Under the pieces are notes generated by a model. The model saw only the letters and a list, made by a program, of their open reading frames with translations. It had not been told where the DNA came from and did no database searches. Shown here in pieces: positions 1 through 8,199 of a stretch of DNA of 64,000 nucleotides (positions within the stretch are counted from its first letter, which is position 1; each line of letters opens with the position of its first letter). The stretch is from positions 620,001 through 684,000 of the forward strand of contig NZ_JAIETU010000005.1 in NCBI RefSeq assembly GCF_019744875.1, in the 5' to 3' direction. A program made the translations under genes and the position numbers. The stretch comes from Hyphomicrobium sp. (GTDB lineage Bacteria; Pseudomonadota; Alphaproteobacteria; Rhizobiales; Hyphomicrobiaceae).

Positions 1-1
1 C

Positions 2-268
2 AACATCGTCGGCAATCCGTTCTGGAAGGGCGTACGCAGCCAGCATGCAACGGCCAACGCCATCGACATATCCGGCTTCACGCTGGCGGACGGGCGCTCG
101 ATCTCTGTGCTGCGTGACTGGAAGGGAGACGACGCGGAGAGCCGCTTCCTGAAAGAGGTCCACCGGCGCGCGTGCAAATACTTCCGCGTCGCGCTCGGGC
201 CGAATTTCAACGCGTCGCACGCCAACCATTTCCACTTCGACCGCGGCCTGATGTGGACGTGCAAGTAG
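2..268 (+). CDS. Extensin-like C-terminal domain protein, 3' end only
   Basis: The frame is open from the left edge to a TAG at 266-268, giving 88 residues of a C-terminus. The segment contains the features of the extensin-like C-terminal domain of alphaproteobacteria: a start resembling NIVGNPFWKG, an internal HATANAIDISGF stretch, and a terminal ASHANHFHFDRG motif in which the paired histidines and aspartate resemble the metal site of D,D-peptidase-like (VanY/LAS-type) folds. Cysteines near the end (RACKYF and WTCK) could form a disulfide. The family is usually exported, but the N-terminus lies outside the window so a signal peptide cannot be checked. The family assignment is from motif recognition; the biochemical role is not established. 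Confidence 0.7.
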   Translation, partial: NIVGNPFWKGVRSQHATANAIDISGFTLADGRSISVLRDWKGDDAESRFLKEVHRRACKYFRVALGPNFNASHANHFHFDRGLMWTCK

Positions 269-355
269 GCGCGGTGGGCAGTGGAAGGTGAGAGCCGCGG
301 ACGCGAGCGGCGACACCTGCAACCAAATGCGCACGAGACAATCGTGAATCGCTGG

Positions 356-378
356 ATCCTAGGCACAAGGCCTAGGAT
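356..378. repeat. REP-like palindrome between extensin-like gene and DUF1223 gene
   Basis: Perfect 9-bp arms (ATCCTAGGC / GCCTAGGAT) flank a 5-nt loop, inside the longer context TGGATCC...GGATGACA. That outer frame is the same as in the abundant alphaproteobacterial intergenic repeats of the type TGGATCCCGG...CCGGGATGACA, and resembles the copies at 59681 and 60123. No T-run follows it, so a rho-independent terminator is less likely. Confidence 0.55.
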
Positions 379-422
379 GACAGACGAGAGGGTTTCGCCT
401 GTTCAAGGCAACCGACGATGCC

Positions 423-1247
423 TCAATCGCCGAGGCGGGCGGCGCCGATGATCGGGCCGCTGTCGGGCTCCTGAATGAGTACAATCAGGTCTTCGCTCTC
501 GGGGCGCATGATTGCGGCGCGCGCCAGGCGGATGGTCGCGGGCCGGCCATTCCAGAGGCCGACAGGCGTCAGCTCGCGCACGACGTTGTAGTAGGTGAGC
601 GTCTTGCCCTTGTTCTCACCGCTCTTGACCGTCACGGTCACGGTCTTCTGGACGACCGCCAGCCAGATCGTCGACTCCTTAGGCTCCGCATCGCGCGGGG
701 CCGAGCCGGTCTCGATGATGATGGCGGCGCCGTAGTGCCAGAAGTGCAGCGGCACGCGGCTGCTGGCGAGCGCCGTTTCCGTGGCGTTGATCGCGCGCTC
801 GATCTCCGACTTGCTGGAGCCCAGAACCTCAGCCGCGCCGTTCACGATGGCCTGGGGCGTGTAAACCGTACCGGTGCCGAGGCGTTGTGCGTAGGCGCGC
901 TGCCTGTCTGCGTTGCGGGGCACCGCGAGCGTGTCGTTCCAGCCGAGATAGTCCCAGTAGTCGACGGGAAGCGTCAGCCCGAGGACGTTCTCATTTTCGA
1001 GATAGTGCTTGAGCAGCGCGTCCGCCGCCGGGCAATCGGCGCAGCCCTGGCTCGTGAACAACTCGATCACGGCGCGGGGGGGACCCGGCCGGGCGACAGC
1101 GGGTGCCGTCATGTCCTGAGCGGCGGCGCCCACCGCCATCACGGCGAGCATCGCCGCCGCTGCGAGCGTGCGACCGAGGACGGCGATGGCATTCCGCGCG
1201 TGTGCTTGCTGCATGATCCCGCCGAAGAAAGCTTCGGATCGAGTCAT
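423..1247 (-). CDS. DUF1223 family secreted thioredoxin-like protein
   Basis: Encodes up to 274 residues; a second start at 1214 (MQQAHARN) would give 263. A hydrophobic segment near the N-terminus (LAAAAMLAVMAVGAAAQ) looks like a Sec signal peptide. The mature part opens with AVIELFTSQGCADCPAAD, a CxxC motif in a glutaredoxin-like setting that marks the DUF1223 family, followed by the family-typical VDYWDYLGW and YTPQAIVNG stretches. The function of the family is not known; the CxxC suggests a redox role in the periplasm. It lies 44 bp downstream of acnA on the same strand, a linkage common in Rhizobiales, so the two may be cotranscribed. Confidence 0.85.
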   Translation of the reverse strand: MTRSEAFFGGIMQQAHARNAIAVLGRTLAAAAMLAVMAVGAAAQDMTAPAVARPGPPRAVIELFTSQGCADCPAADALLKHYLENENVLGLTLPVDYWDYLGWNDTLAVPRNADRQRAYAQRLGTGTVYTPQAIVNGAAEVLGSSKSEIERAINATETALASSRVPLHFWHYGAAIIIETGSAPRDAEPKESTIWLAVVQKTVTVTVKSGENKGKTLTYYNVVRELTPVGLWNGRPATIRLARAAIMRPESEDLIVLIQEPDSGPIIGAARLGD

Positions 1248-1291
1248 AAGATCAGCCCGCCGCCCGGTCCAGTCCAGAGGCGTCCCTCAGG

Positions 1292-4033
1292 TTAAGCCGC
1301 CAGATTGCGGAGCACGTACTGGAGGATGCCGCCGTTCCGGTAGTACTCCAGCTCGTCCAGGGTATCGATGCGGCAGACCAGTGGCACCGTGAACCGGCTG
1401 CCGTCCGCCTTTTCGATCTCCGCTTCGACGATCTGGCGCGGCCGCAGGTCCGCGAGGCCCCGAAGCGTGACCTTCTCGCTGCCGTCCAGCCCGATCGACT
1501 GCCACGAGGCGCCGTCCTGGAAGACGAACGGGATAATGCCCATGCCAACCAGGTTGGAGCGATGGATGCGCTCGAACGACTGGGCGATGACCGCTTTCAC
1601 GCCGAGCAGGTTGGTGCCCTTGGCGGCCCAGTCGCGCGACGAGCCGTTGCCGTACTCGATGCCGGCAAATACGACGAGCGGAACGCCGTCCGCCGCGTAG
1701 CGCTGTGCGGCATCGTAGATGGCCAGGCGCTCGCCCGACGGCTGGTGGATCGTGAAGCCGCCCTCGACGACGTTGCCCGCCGCATCGCGCACCATATGGT
1801 TCTTGATGCGGATGTTGGCGAACGTGCCGCGCATCATCACTTCATGGTTGCCGCGGCGCGTGCCGTACTGGTTGAAGTCAGCCGGCTGGACGCCTTCATC
1901 GAGCAGGTATTTGCCGGCGGGAGACGCCGCCTTGATCGAGCCCGCGGGCGAGATGTGGTCGGTGGTGATCTTGTCGCCGAAGAGGGCGAGCACGCGGGCG
2001 CCCTGGATGTCTTTGAGCGGAATCGCCGCCTTCGTGATGCCCTGGAAGTAAGGCGGGTTCTGCACGTAGGTGGACTTGTCGTCCCAGCCGTAGGTGAGGC
2101 CCGTGCTGGTGTGGATGGTCGCCCACATGTCGTCGCCGCGGAACACGTCGGCGTAGCGCGCCTTGAACAGGTCACGCGTGATGTTCTCGGCGATGAACTG
2201 CTGCACTTCCTTGTTCGTGGGCCAGATGTCTTTCAAATAGACCGGATTGCCGTCGCTGCCGGTGGCGAGCGGTTCGGTCGCGAGATCGCGCACGACAGAC
2301 CCGGCGAGGGCGTAGGCGACGACCAGCGGGGGCGAGGCGAGGTAGTTCGCCTGCACATCCGGGCTGACGCGGCCTTCGAAGTTGCGGTTGCCCGACAACA
2401 CGGCTGCCGCGACGAGACCGTTGTCGTTGATCGATTTCGAAATCTCGGCGGGAAGCGGGCCGGAGTTCCCGATGCAGGTCGTGCAGCCGAAGCCGACGAG
2501 GTTGAAGCCGACCTTGTCGAGATGCTTCTGCAGGCCCGCCTTTTCGAGATAGGCCGCCACGACCTGGCTTCCGGGCGCGAGCGAGGTCTTGACCCACGGC
2601 TTGGCCTTGAGGCCCCGGGCAGCCGCGTTGCGCGCGAGAAGGCCGGCCGCAATCAGCACCGACGGGTTCGACGTATTGGTGCAGCTCGTGATGGCCGCGA
2701 TCACCACGTCGCCGTGGCCGAGCTTGTAGCCATGACCATCGACCGCGACGCGCTTATCGGCCTCGTTCGGCTTTTTGTATTCCGTCTCGAGCGCTGTCAG
2801 GAACCCGGCCTTGACGTCGGGAAGCGAGATGCGGCCTTCGGGGCGCTTCGGGCCCGCGACTGACGGCACGACGGTCGCAAGATCGAGATCGAGCGTGCCG
2901 GTGAACACCGGATCGCCGGCCTCCTTGGTGCGGAACAGGCCCTGCGCCTTTGAATAGGCTTCGACGAGGGCGATGCGCGAGGCCTCGCGGCCGGAGATCG
3001 TAAGGTAGTTGAGCGTTTCGCCATCGACGGGGAAGAAGCCGCAGGTCGCGCCGTACTCGGGTGCCATGTTGGCGATCGTCGCGCGATCGGCGAGCGTCAG
3101 GTGATCGAGGCCGGGCCCGTAGAATTCGACGAACTTGTTGACGACGCCCTTCTTGCGCAGCATCTGCGTGACGGTGAGCACGAGGTCGGTGGCGGTGACG
3201 CCTTCCTTCAGCGCGCCGGTCAGCTTGAAGCCGATCACTTCAGGAATGAGCATCGACTGCGGCTGGCCGAGCATGGCCGCCTCGGCCTCGATGCCGCCCA
3301 CGCCCCAGCCGAGCACCGCGAGCCCGTTGACCATCGTCGTGTGGCTGTCGGTGCCGACGAGCGTATCGGGATAGGCGAGCGTGTCGCCCTCGGGAGTGAC
3401 CGCGGTCCAGACCGTTTGGGCGAGATATTCGAGATTCACCTGGTGGCAGATGCCGGTGCCGGGCGGCACGACGCGGAAGTTCGCGAACGCATCCTGGCCC
3501 CACTTGAGGAACACATAGCGCTCGCCGTTGCGGTCGTATTCGAGCTCGACATTCTTGGCGAACGCATCCGCGTTGCCGAACGCATCGACGATCACCGAAT
3601 GGTCGATGACGAGATCGACCGGCACGAGCGGGTTGATCTTCTTGGCGTCGCCGCCAAGCGTCAGCATGCCGTCACGCATTGCCGCCAGATCGACGACAGC
3701 CGGGACGCCGGTGAAGTCCTGCATCAGTACGCGCGCGGGGCGGAAGCCGATTTCCTTTTCGGCCTTGCCCGTATTCTGCAGCCACTCCGACATGGCGACG
3801 ATGTCGGCCTTGGTGACGGAGCGGCCGTCCTCATGGCGCAACAGGTTCTCAAGCAGCACCTTCATCGAGTAGGGCAGCTTGGAAATGCCGGTGAGCCCGT
3901 TCTTCTCCGCCTCGGGGAGCGAATAATAAACGTAGGTCTGCCCATCGACGGAGAGCGTCTTGCGGCATTTGAAGCTGTCGAGGGATGCCGGCGCAGTCGT
4001 CACGGTCGTTGGAGCGCTCACATTGATCTCCAT
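1292..4033 (-). CDS. acnA: Aconitate hydratase A
   Basis: Catalyses citrate/isocitrate interconversion in the TCA cycle, in the cytoplasm, with a [4Fe-4S] cluster. The 913-residue product has the AcnA/IRP-type domain order: an N-terminal part containing [16 protein letters not shown] and [12 protein letters not shown], the cluster cysteines in [13 protein letters not shown] and [14 protein letters not shown], and a C-terminal swivel domain with [18 protein letters not shown] and [16 protein letters not shown]. The start at 4033 ([10 protein letters not shown]) is preferred over the longer frame opening at 4141 because homologues begin there and the extra upstream residues look like untranslated leader. 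The gene is divergent from ccmA, an arrangement shared by many Rhizobiales. Length is normal for the family (about 890-915). Confidence 0.97.
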   Translation of the reverse strand: MEINVSAPTTVTTAPASLDSFKCRKTLSVDGQTYVYYSLPEAEKNGLTGISKLPYSMKVLLENLLRHEDGRSVTKADIVAMSEWLQNTGKAEKEIGFRPARVLMQDFTGVPAVVDLAAMRDGMLTLGGDAKKINPLVPVDLVIDHSVIVDAFGNADAFAKNVELEYDRNGERYVFLKWGQDAFANFRVVPPGTGICHQVNLEYLAQTVWTAVTPEGDTLAYPDTLVGTDSHTTMVNGLAVLGWGVGGIEAEAAMLGQPQSMLIPEVIGFKLTGALKEGVTATDLVLTVTQMLRKKGVVNKFVEFYGPGLDHLTLADRATIANMAPEYGATCGFFPVDGETLNYLTISGREASRIALVEAYSKAQGLFRTKEAGDPVFTGTLDLDLATVVPSVAGPKRPEGRISLPDVKAGFLTALETEYKKPNEADKRVAVDGHGYKLGHGDVVIAAITSCTNTSNPSVLIAAGLLARNAAARGLKAKPWVKTSLAPGSQVVAAYLEKAGLQKHLDKVGFNLVGFGCTTCIGNSGPLPAEISKSINDNGLVAAAVLSGNRNFEGRVSPDVQANYLASPPLVVAYALAGSVVRDLATEPLATGSDGNPVYLKDIWPTNKEVQQFIAENITRDLFKARYADVFRGDDMWATIHTSTGLTYGWDDKSTYVQNPPYFQGITKAAIPLKDIQGARVLALFGDKITTDHISPAGSIKAASPAGKYLLDEGVQPADFNQYGTRRGNHEVMMRGTFANIRIKNHMVRDAAGNVVEGGFTIHQPSGERLAIYDAAQRYAADGVPLVVFAGIEYGNGSSRDWAAKGTNLLGVKAVIAQSFERIHRSNLVGMGIIPFVFQDGASWQSIGLDGSEKVTLRGLADLRPRQIVEAEIEKADGSRFTVPLVCRIDTLDELEYYRNGGILQYVLRNLAA

Positions 4034-4251
4034 GAGAGAGATTGAATTTGAAAGGCGAGAGGCGCGGACCACGCCTCCCGGCATGTCGCGACGCAGAACA
4101 CTACTCTCATATATTTTTTGCAGTAGCGAATAGGGAAGCAAGCAAATTATATAGGCGACTAAAGTTCAGATCCGCGCAGCACTGCTCAGTGGTTTTGCAC
4201 TTTTTCTTTCGGTCGCAGGCGCACTCACGCGCAGTTGCATGCGGTTCAGCC

Positions 4252-4905
4252 TTGTTTCTCCATGCCGACAACCTGACCGTCGAACGCGGGGCGCGCCCTG
4301 TGATTTCGGCCTTATCCTTCACGGCTAAAGCCGGGGAAGCGCTACTGTTGGTCGGTCCGAACGGCGCCGGCAAGACAACGCTCATCCGCACGCTTGCCGG
4401 TTTCATTCGTCCATCGAGCGGCGCTGTCGCGCTCAAAGGCGACTCCGGGGATCGGGATGTCGCGCAGTGCTGTCATTACGTCGGGCATCTGACGGGCGTG
4501 AAAGCAAATCTGACCGTGACACAGAACCTCGCGTTCTGGGGCGCGTATCTGGCCGAGGACGCGAGCGGCCGCGACCGCCTTGCGAGCCGGGTCGAGGATG
4601 CGCTCGAAACGTTCGGTCTGTCGCGGCTCTCGGATTTTCCGGCGGGGCTCCTCTCGGCCGGACAGAAGCGGCGGCTGGGTCTGGCGCGGCTCTGCGTCGC
4701 CACGCGGCCGATCTGGCTGCTGGACGAGCCGACCGTATCGCTCGACACCGCATCGACCGAGCTGCTGTCGCGCCTGATCAAGACGCACGTGTCCGGCGGC
4801 GGGATCGTCATTGCCGCGACGCATCTTCCGCTCGGCCTCGACGAGCCGACCGTCCTCAGGCTCGGCGCCAATCCGGCAAGCTCTGGTCCGGAGGCGCGGG
4901 CATGA
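4252..4905 (+). CDS. ccmA: Heme exporter ATP-binding protein CcmA
   Basis: ATPase subunit of the CcmABCD complex that releases holo-CcmE for cytochrome c maturation. Visible motifs are Walker A GPNGAGKTTLIRTLAG, the signature LLSAGQKRRLGLARL and Walker B IWLLDEPTVSLD. The frame stays open well upstream (to 4042), but homology begins at LHADNLTVERGARPV. A TTG at 4252 gives a 217-residue protein of normal CcmA length, and no ATG sits near this point. The start is therefore inferred and the gene may use TTG. The stop overlaps the ccmB start (ATGA), indicating translational coupling. First gene of ccmABCDG. Confidence 0.93.
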   Translation: MFLHADNLTVERGARPVISALSFTAKAGEALLLVGPNGAGKTTLIRTLAGFIRPSSGAVALKGDSGDRDVAQCCHYVGHLTGVKANLTVTQNLAFWGAYLAEDASGRDRLASRVEDALETFGLSRLSDFPAGLLSAGQKRRLGLARLCVATRPIWLLDEPTVSLDTASTELLSRLIKTHVSGGGIVIAATHLPLGLDEPTVLRLGANPASSGPEARA

Positions 4906-5570
4906 CCGGATTTCTCACGCTTCTCAAACGCGACCTCGCGCTCGCCGCGCGCGAAGGGGCGGCGCTCGGCACCGCGCTCGGCTTCTATCTCGTCGTCGTC
5001 GCCATGCTGCCGCTGGGCCTCGGCCCGGACCTCAAGCTGCTGTCGCGCATCGCCCCCGGCGTGCTTTGGATCGCGTTGTTGCTGGCGGCGCTGCTGTCGC
5101 TGCCGCGCATGCTCGAAGCCGACCACGAGGACGGGTCGCTGGAGGTGATGGTCACCGCGCCGCTGCCGCTCGAGCTCGCCATCGCGGCCAAGGCGCTGGC
5201 GCACTGGATCAGCACCGGCATCCCGCTGACCCTGATGGCCCCGGTGCTCGGGCTCATGCTCAACCTCGATATCGCGCTGACGCCCATGCTCGTCGCAACC
5301 ATGCTGGTGGGCACGCCGGCAATCAGCTTCCTGGGCAGCATCGGCGCGGCGCTCACGCTCAAGTCGCGGCGCGGCGGGCTGCTGCTCGCTCTCCTGGTGC
5401 TGCCGCTCTACATCCCGACGCTCATTTTTGGCATTTCGGCCATTGGCTTCGCGAGCCTTGGACAGGATGGCGCCAGCGCGTCGCTGCTGATCCTGACCGC
5501 CATCTCGCTGGCCTCCATCGCGGCCGGCCCGTTCGCGGCGGCGGCGGCCGTCCGCCTTCAAATGTCCTAA
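4902..5570 (+). CDS. ccmB: Heme exporter membrane protein CcmB
   Basis: Integral membrane subunit of the CcmABCD ABC-type complex for cytochrome c biogenesis. The 222-residue sequence is highly hydrophobic with about six membrane segments, and begins FLTLLKRDLALAAREG, the usual CcmB opening. It also carries the LEADHEDGSLEVMVTAPLPLE stretch (positions about 75-95), which is characteristic of the family. The ATG overlaps the last codons of ccmA by four bases. ccmC starts 46 bp downstream. Confidence 0.95.
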   Translation: MTGFLTLLKRDLALAAREGAALGTALGFYLVVVAMLPLGLGPDLKLLSRIAPGVLWIALLLAALLSLPRMLEADHEDGSLEVMVTAPLPLELAIAAKALAHWISTGIPLTLMAPVLGLMLNLDIALTPMLVATMLVGTPAISFLGSIGAALTLKSRRGGLLLALLVLPLYIPTLIFGISAIGFASLGQDGASASLLILTAISLASIAAGPFAAAAAVRLQMS

Positions 5571-5615
5571 CCACCGCGGTATCGGCGAATTGCAGGACAC
5601 GCGGCAAACCATTAG

Positions 5616-6377
5616 ATGAAGCCTATGCAAACGCTCACCCAACGCCTCGCCAATCCCACCCGCTTCATGGAGCTTTCGCGCGCGATCCTGCCGTGGATCG
5701 CCGGTGGCGCGGCCCTCTTCATCGGCTATGCGATGTATCTCGTGTTCTTCGTCGCACCGCCCGACTACCAGCAGGGTGAGACGGTTAAGATCATGTACAT
5801 CCACGTGCCGTCGGCGTGGCTGGCCATGATGGGCTACTCGATCGTGGCGCTGTCCAGCTTCGGGCTGCTCGTGTTCCGCCACCCGCTGGCAGACGTGTCG
5901 GCCAAGGCTGCGGCTCCGATCGGCGCCGCATTCACGCTTGCCGCGCTCATCACCGGTTCGCTGTGGGGCAAGCCGATGTGGGGCACCTACTGGGTGTGGG
6001 ATGCGCGCCTGACGTCGGTGCTGATCCTGCTCTTTCTCTACCTCGGCCTGATCGCGCTGCGGTCGTCGCTGGAAGACGAGGCGCTGGCCGGCAAGCTGAC
6101 GGCAGTGCTCGCGCTCGTCGGAGTCGCCATCCTGCCGATCATCAAATTCTCCGTCGACTGGTGGAACACGCTGCACCAGCCCTCGACCGGGTTTACCTCG
6201 ACGGTGGACCCGAGCATGCGGACGCCGCTGCTGCTATCGGCCATCGGGTTTTCGCTGCTCTTCTTCGCGCTGCATCTCAAGGCCATGCAGACGGAGATCC
6301 TGCGCCGGCGCGTGAAGACGATGCGGCTTCAAGAGGTCGAGCGCGGCGAGCGGCTGTTTACGGCACAGGCGGAGTAA
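5616..6377 (+). CDS. ccmC: Heme trafficking protein CcmC
   Basis: Membrane protein that delivers heme to the chaperone CcmE. The 253-residue product has about six membrane helices and the tryptophan-rich heme-handling loop WGKPMWGTYWVWDARLT (near residues 120-136), plus periplasmic histidines in IMYIHVPSAW and WWNTLHQPST that match the family's heme ligands. Its 3' neighbour ccmD begins four bases after the stop. The rest of the maturation system (CcmE, CcmF, CcmH) is not in this window, as is common in Rhizobiales, where it sits in a second cluster. Confidence 0.96.
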   Translation: MKPMQTLTQRLANPTRFMELSRAILPWIAGGAALFIGYAMYLVFFVAPPDYQQGETVKIMYIHVPSAWLAMMGYSIVALSSFGLLVFRHPLADVSAKAAAPIGAAFTLAALITGSLWGKPMWGTYWVWDARLTSVLILLFLYLGLIALRSSLEDEALAGKLTAVLALVGVAILPIIKFSVDWWNTLHQPSTGFTSTVDPSMRTPLLLSAIGFSLLFFALHLKAMQTEILRRRVKTMRLQEVERGERLFTAQAE

Positions 6378-6381
6378 GCCC

Positions 6382-6564
6382 ATGGACTTCGGACCGCACG
6401 CGGCCTTCATCTGGGGCTCCTACGGCGCCTTCGTGCTGATCGTCGGGCTGTTGATCGGCTGGACGTTGTTCGACGCCAAGCGGCAAGCCAGCGCGCTGGC
6501 GGATGCGGAACGCCGCGGCCTCAAGCGCCGCTCGGCGGATGCGGGAGCCGATCGTGGCGCCTGA
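6382..6564 (+). CDS. ccmD: Heme exporter protein CcmD
   Basis: Small single-span membrane protein (60 residues) that stabilises the CcmABC-holoCcmE complex. The sequence shows the expected pattern: short N-terminus (MDFGPHAAFIWGSYGAF), one hydrophobic helix (VLIVGLLIGWTLFDA) and a basic, polar C-terminal tail. Position between ccmC and ccmG supports the call, since CcmD is poorly conserved. It overlaps the start of ccmG by about 11 bases. Confidence 0.9.
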   Translation: MDFGPHAAFIWGSYGAFVLIVGLLIGWTLFDAKRQASALADAERRGLKRRSADAGADRGA

Positions 6565-7195
6565 TCCCTCGTCCGCAACCCCGTCGTCGGCTGCGAAACC
6601 AGCGGCGGCCGCGCCCGCGCGCAAGAGCAGCGTCTGGACGATGGCGCCCGTGCTGATTTTCGTCTCGATGGCCTGCCTGTTTGCCTTCGCGCTCACGTCC
6701 GGCGATCCGACCAAGCTGCCCTCGGCGCTGATCGGGCGGCCGGTGCCGCAGACGGATTTCCCCGCGCTCGAAGGCCTGCTCGACAAGGGCAAGCCGGTGC
6801 CGGGCTTCCACGCGTCGGACCTTGCCAAGGGACGCGTCTCTGTCGTGAACTTCTGGGCGTCGTGGTGCGTGCCGTGCATCGAGGAGCACCCGCTGCTGAT
6901 CGAGCTCAAGGCGCGGTCCGGGGTGGACATTTTCGGCGTCAATCACAAGGACCAGGTCGAGGCGGGGCGGCGCTTCCTCGGCCGCTACGGCAATCCGTTC
7001 ACCGCCGTCGGCACGGACCGGACTGGGCGCAACGCCATCGAGTGGGGCGTCTACGGCATGCCCGAGACTTTCGTGATCAATGGGCGCGGCCAGATCGCCT
7101 ACAAGCACGTCGGGCCGATCTCAAAAGAGAGCCTCGAGACGAAACTTCTGCCGGCCATCGAGGCCGCGCAGGCCACCCAGCAGACTTCCCCATAA
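6554..7195 (+). CDS. ccmG: Thiol:disulfide interchange protein CcmG/DsbE
   Basis: Membrane-anchored periplasmic thioredoxin that reduces apocytochrome c or CcmH cysteines before heme ligation. An Ala/Pro-rich N-terminus precedes one membrane anchor (VWTMAPVLIFVSMACLFAF). The thioredoxin domain has the active site VVNFWASWCVPCIEEHP (WCVPC) and the family-typical YGMPETFVINGRGQIAYKHVG. Start choice: GTG at 6554 has a CGGGAG ribosome-binding site six bases upstream; an in-frame ATG at 6539 is the alternative and has no clear site. It overlaps ccmD. Confidence 0.93.
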   Translation: MAPDPSSATPSSAAKPAAAAPARKSSVWTMAPVLIFVSMACLFAFALTSGDPTKLPSALIGRPVPQTDFPALEGLLDKGKPVPGFHASDLAKGRVSVVNFWASWCVPCIEEHPLLIELKARSGVDIFGVNHKDQVEAGRRFLGRYGNPFTAVGTDRTGRNAIEWGVYGMPETFVINGRGQIAYKHVGPISKESLETKLLPAIEAAQATQQTSP

Positions 7196-7230
7196 AAAAC
7201 GCCCGCCCCGGCTTTCGCGGGGGCGGGCGT
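7193..7230 (-). terminator. Rho-independent terminator for the carbonic anhydrase gene
   Basis: An 11-bp GC-rich stem (7199-7209 with 7220-7230) is followed, read on the minus strand, by a run of six T residues. It lies between the convergent ccmG and carbonic anhydrase genes. The T-run serves only the minus strand; the plus-strand ccm transcript sees the hairpin without a T-run. Confidence 0.85.
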
Positions 7231-7256
7231 AGTTCGTCATTTGAACGCTGTACCTG

Positions 7257-7895
7257 TTAGAGCGGGACGAACTCGCCCTTCGAGTGATTGAGAACGCTCA
7301 GCGTGCCGCTCGCGATATCGAAGTAGGCGCCGTGCAGCGACAGGCGGCCCTTGTCCTCGACCTGCTTGACGAACGGGAACGTGCGCAGATTTGCGATCGA
7401 CGTCTTAATGCCCTCAAGCTCGAGCATCTTCACCTTCACGGCCGTGGGCGCCATCTGGTGCGAGGAGAGAACGCGCAAGCGCGCATCGTCCAGCATCGAC
7501 ATCCAGCGCGAAATGAACATCGCTTCCGTCTGGATCGCCGCGCTCTGGTCGAGAGCAGCCTTGACGCCACCGCAGCCCGAATGACCCATGATGATCAGGT
7601 GCTTGACGCGCAGGTTCATGACCGCGAACTCGATCGCCGTCGAGACGCCGTGATAGCGGCCGCCGGTCTCGTAGGGCGGCACGAGGTTGGCCACGTTGCG
7701 GACCACGAACAGCTCGCCCGGCATGGCCGTGAAGATGGTTTCCGGGTCGACGCGGCTGTCGCAGCAGGAAATGATCATGACCTCCGGATCCTGCCCATAG
7801 GTGGCAAGCTCCTCGTACTGATCAGCGTTGGGAACGAAATGGCGGTGCTTGAAGCGGCGGAAACGATCGGTCAGAACCTCGGGAAAGCTCGACAT
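7257..7895 (-). CDS. Beta-class carbonic anhydrase
   Basis: Interconverts CO2 and bicarbonate in the cytoplasm. The 212-residue protein has the beta-class zinc ligands and catalytic dyad: the CxDxR motif in ISCCDSRVDPE and the HxxC motif in IMGHSGCGGVK. The adjacent FVVRNVANLVPP and STAIEFAVMNL stretches are also typical. Length matches the Can/CynT group. It is divergent from a SulP transporter across 304 bp; this pairing and the carboxylation needs of an ethylmalonyl-CoA pathway organism suggest a shared role in bicarbonate supply. The pathway role is inference. Confidence 0.95.
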   Translation of the reverse strand: MSSFPEVLTDRFRRFKHRHFVPNADQYEELATYGQDPEVMIISCCDSRVDPETIFTAMPGELFVVRNVANLVPPYETGGRYHGVSTAIEFAVMNLRVKHLIIMGHSGCGGVKAALDQSAAIQTEAMFISRWMSMLDDARLRVLSSHQMAPTAVKVKMLELEGIKTSIANLRTFPFVKQVEDKGRLSLHGAYFDIASGTLSVLNHSKGEFVPL

Positions 7896-8199
7896 CCGGG
7901 TGTATCCTCATGCGGCGCTGGACACTTGCCGCCGGCGCGGCACGTGGGTCCGCCGGGGCGCTGCTTCGCTTTTTAGCGCAGGCGCGGCGCAACGCCACTT
8001 TGCAATCGTCGCACCGGGCGAGAAGCGGTGGATCATGCAGCCCACGTACTCCGGCGCCGTCACCCCCTGCGCGCCGCCGCTGTTGTAGTTGCGGGCGGTG
8101 AGACCAGCCGCTATCGTCCCGCGGCTTCGAGCCGCACGGACCGAACGCCGCAGCACACTCCAGGGGACGCCAAGCGTTGAAAGCGCGGCGAAATTCTAA
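7896..8199. other. Intergenic region between divergent carbonic anhydrase and SulP genes
   Basis: These 304 bases must hold the promoters of both divergent genes. I see no convincing sigma-70 consensus pair or RNA gene. A minus-strand open frame (7908-8156, 82 codons) lacks recognisable homology or a ribosome-binding site and was not called. AGCGTTGAAAG just before the SulP start contains only a weak Shine-Dalgarno-like sequence. Confidence 0.4.

Noticed and set aside
4476-6176. Long minus-strand open frame (566 codons) opposite ccmA-ccmC
   Set aside because: It is the antisense shadow of three well-supported ccm genes; its protein is Arg/Gln/His-rich low complexity without any domain.
7908-8156. 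Possible 82-codon gene in the carbonic anhydrase-SulP gap
   Set aside because: No ribosome-binding site, no recognisable family, and it would occupy the divergent promoter region.
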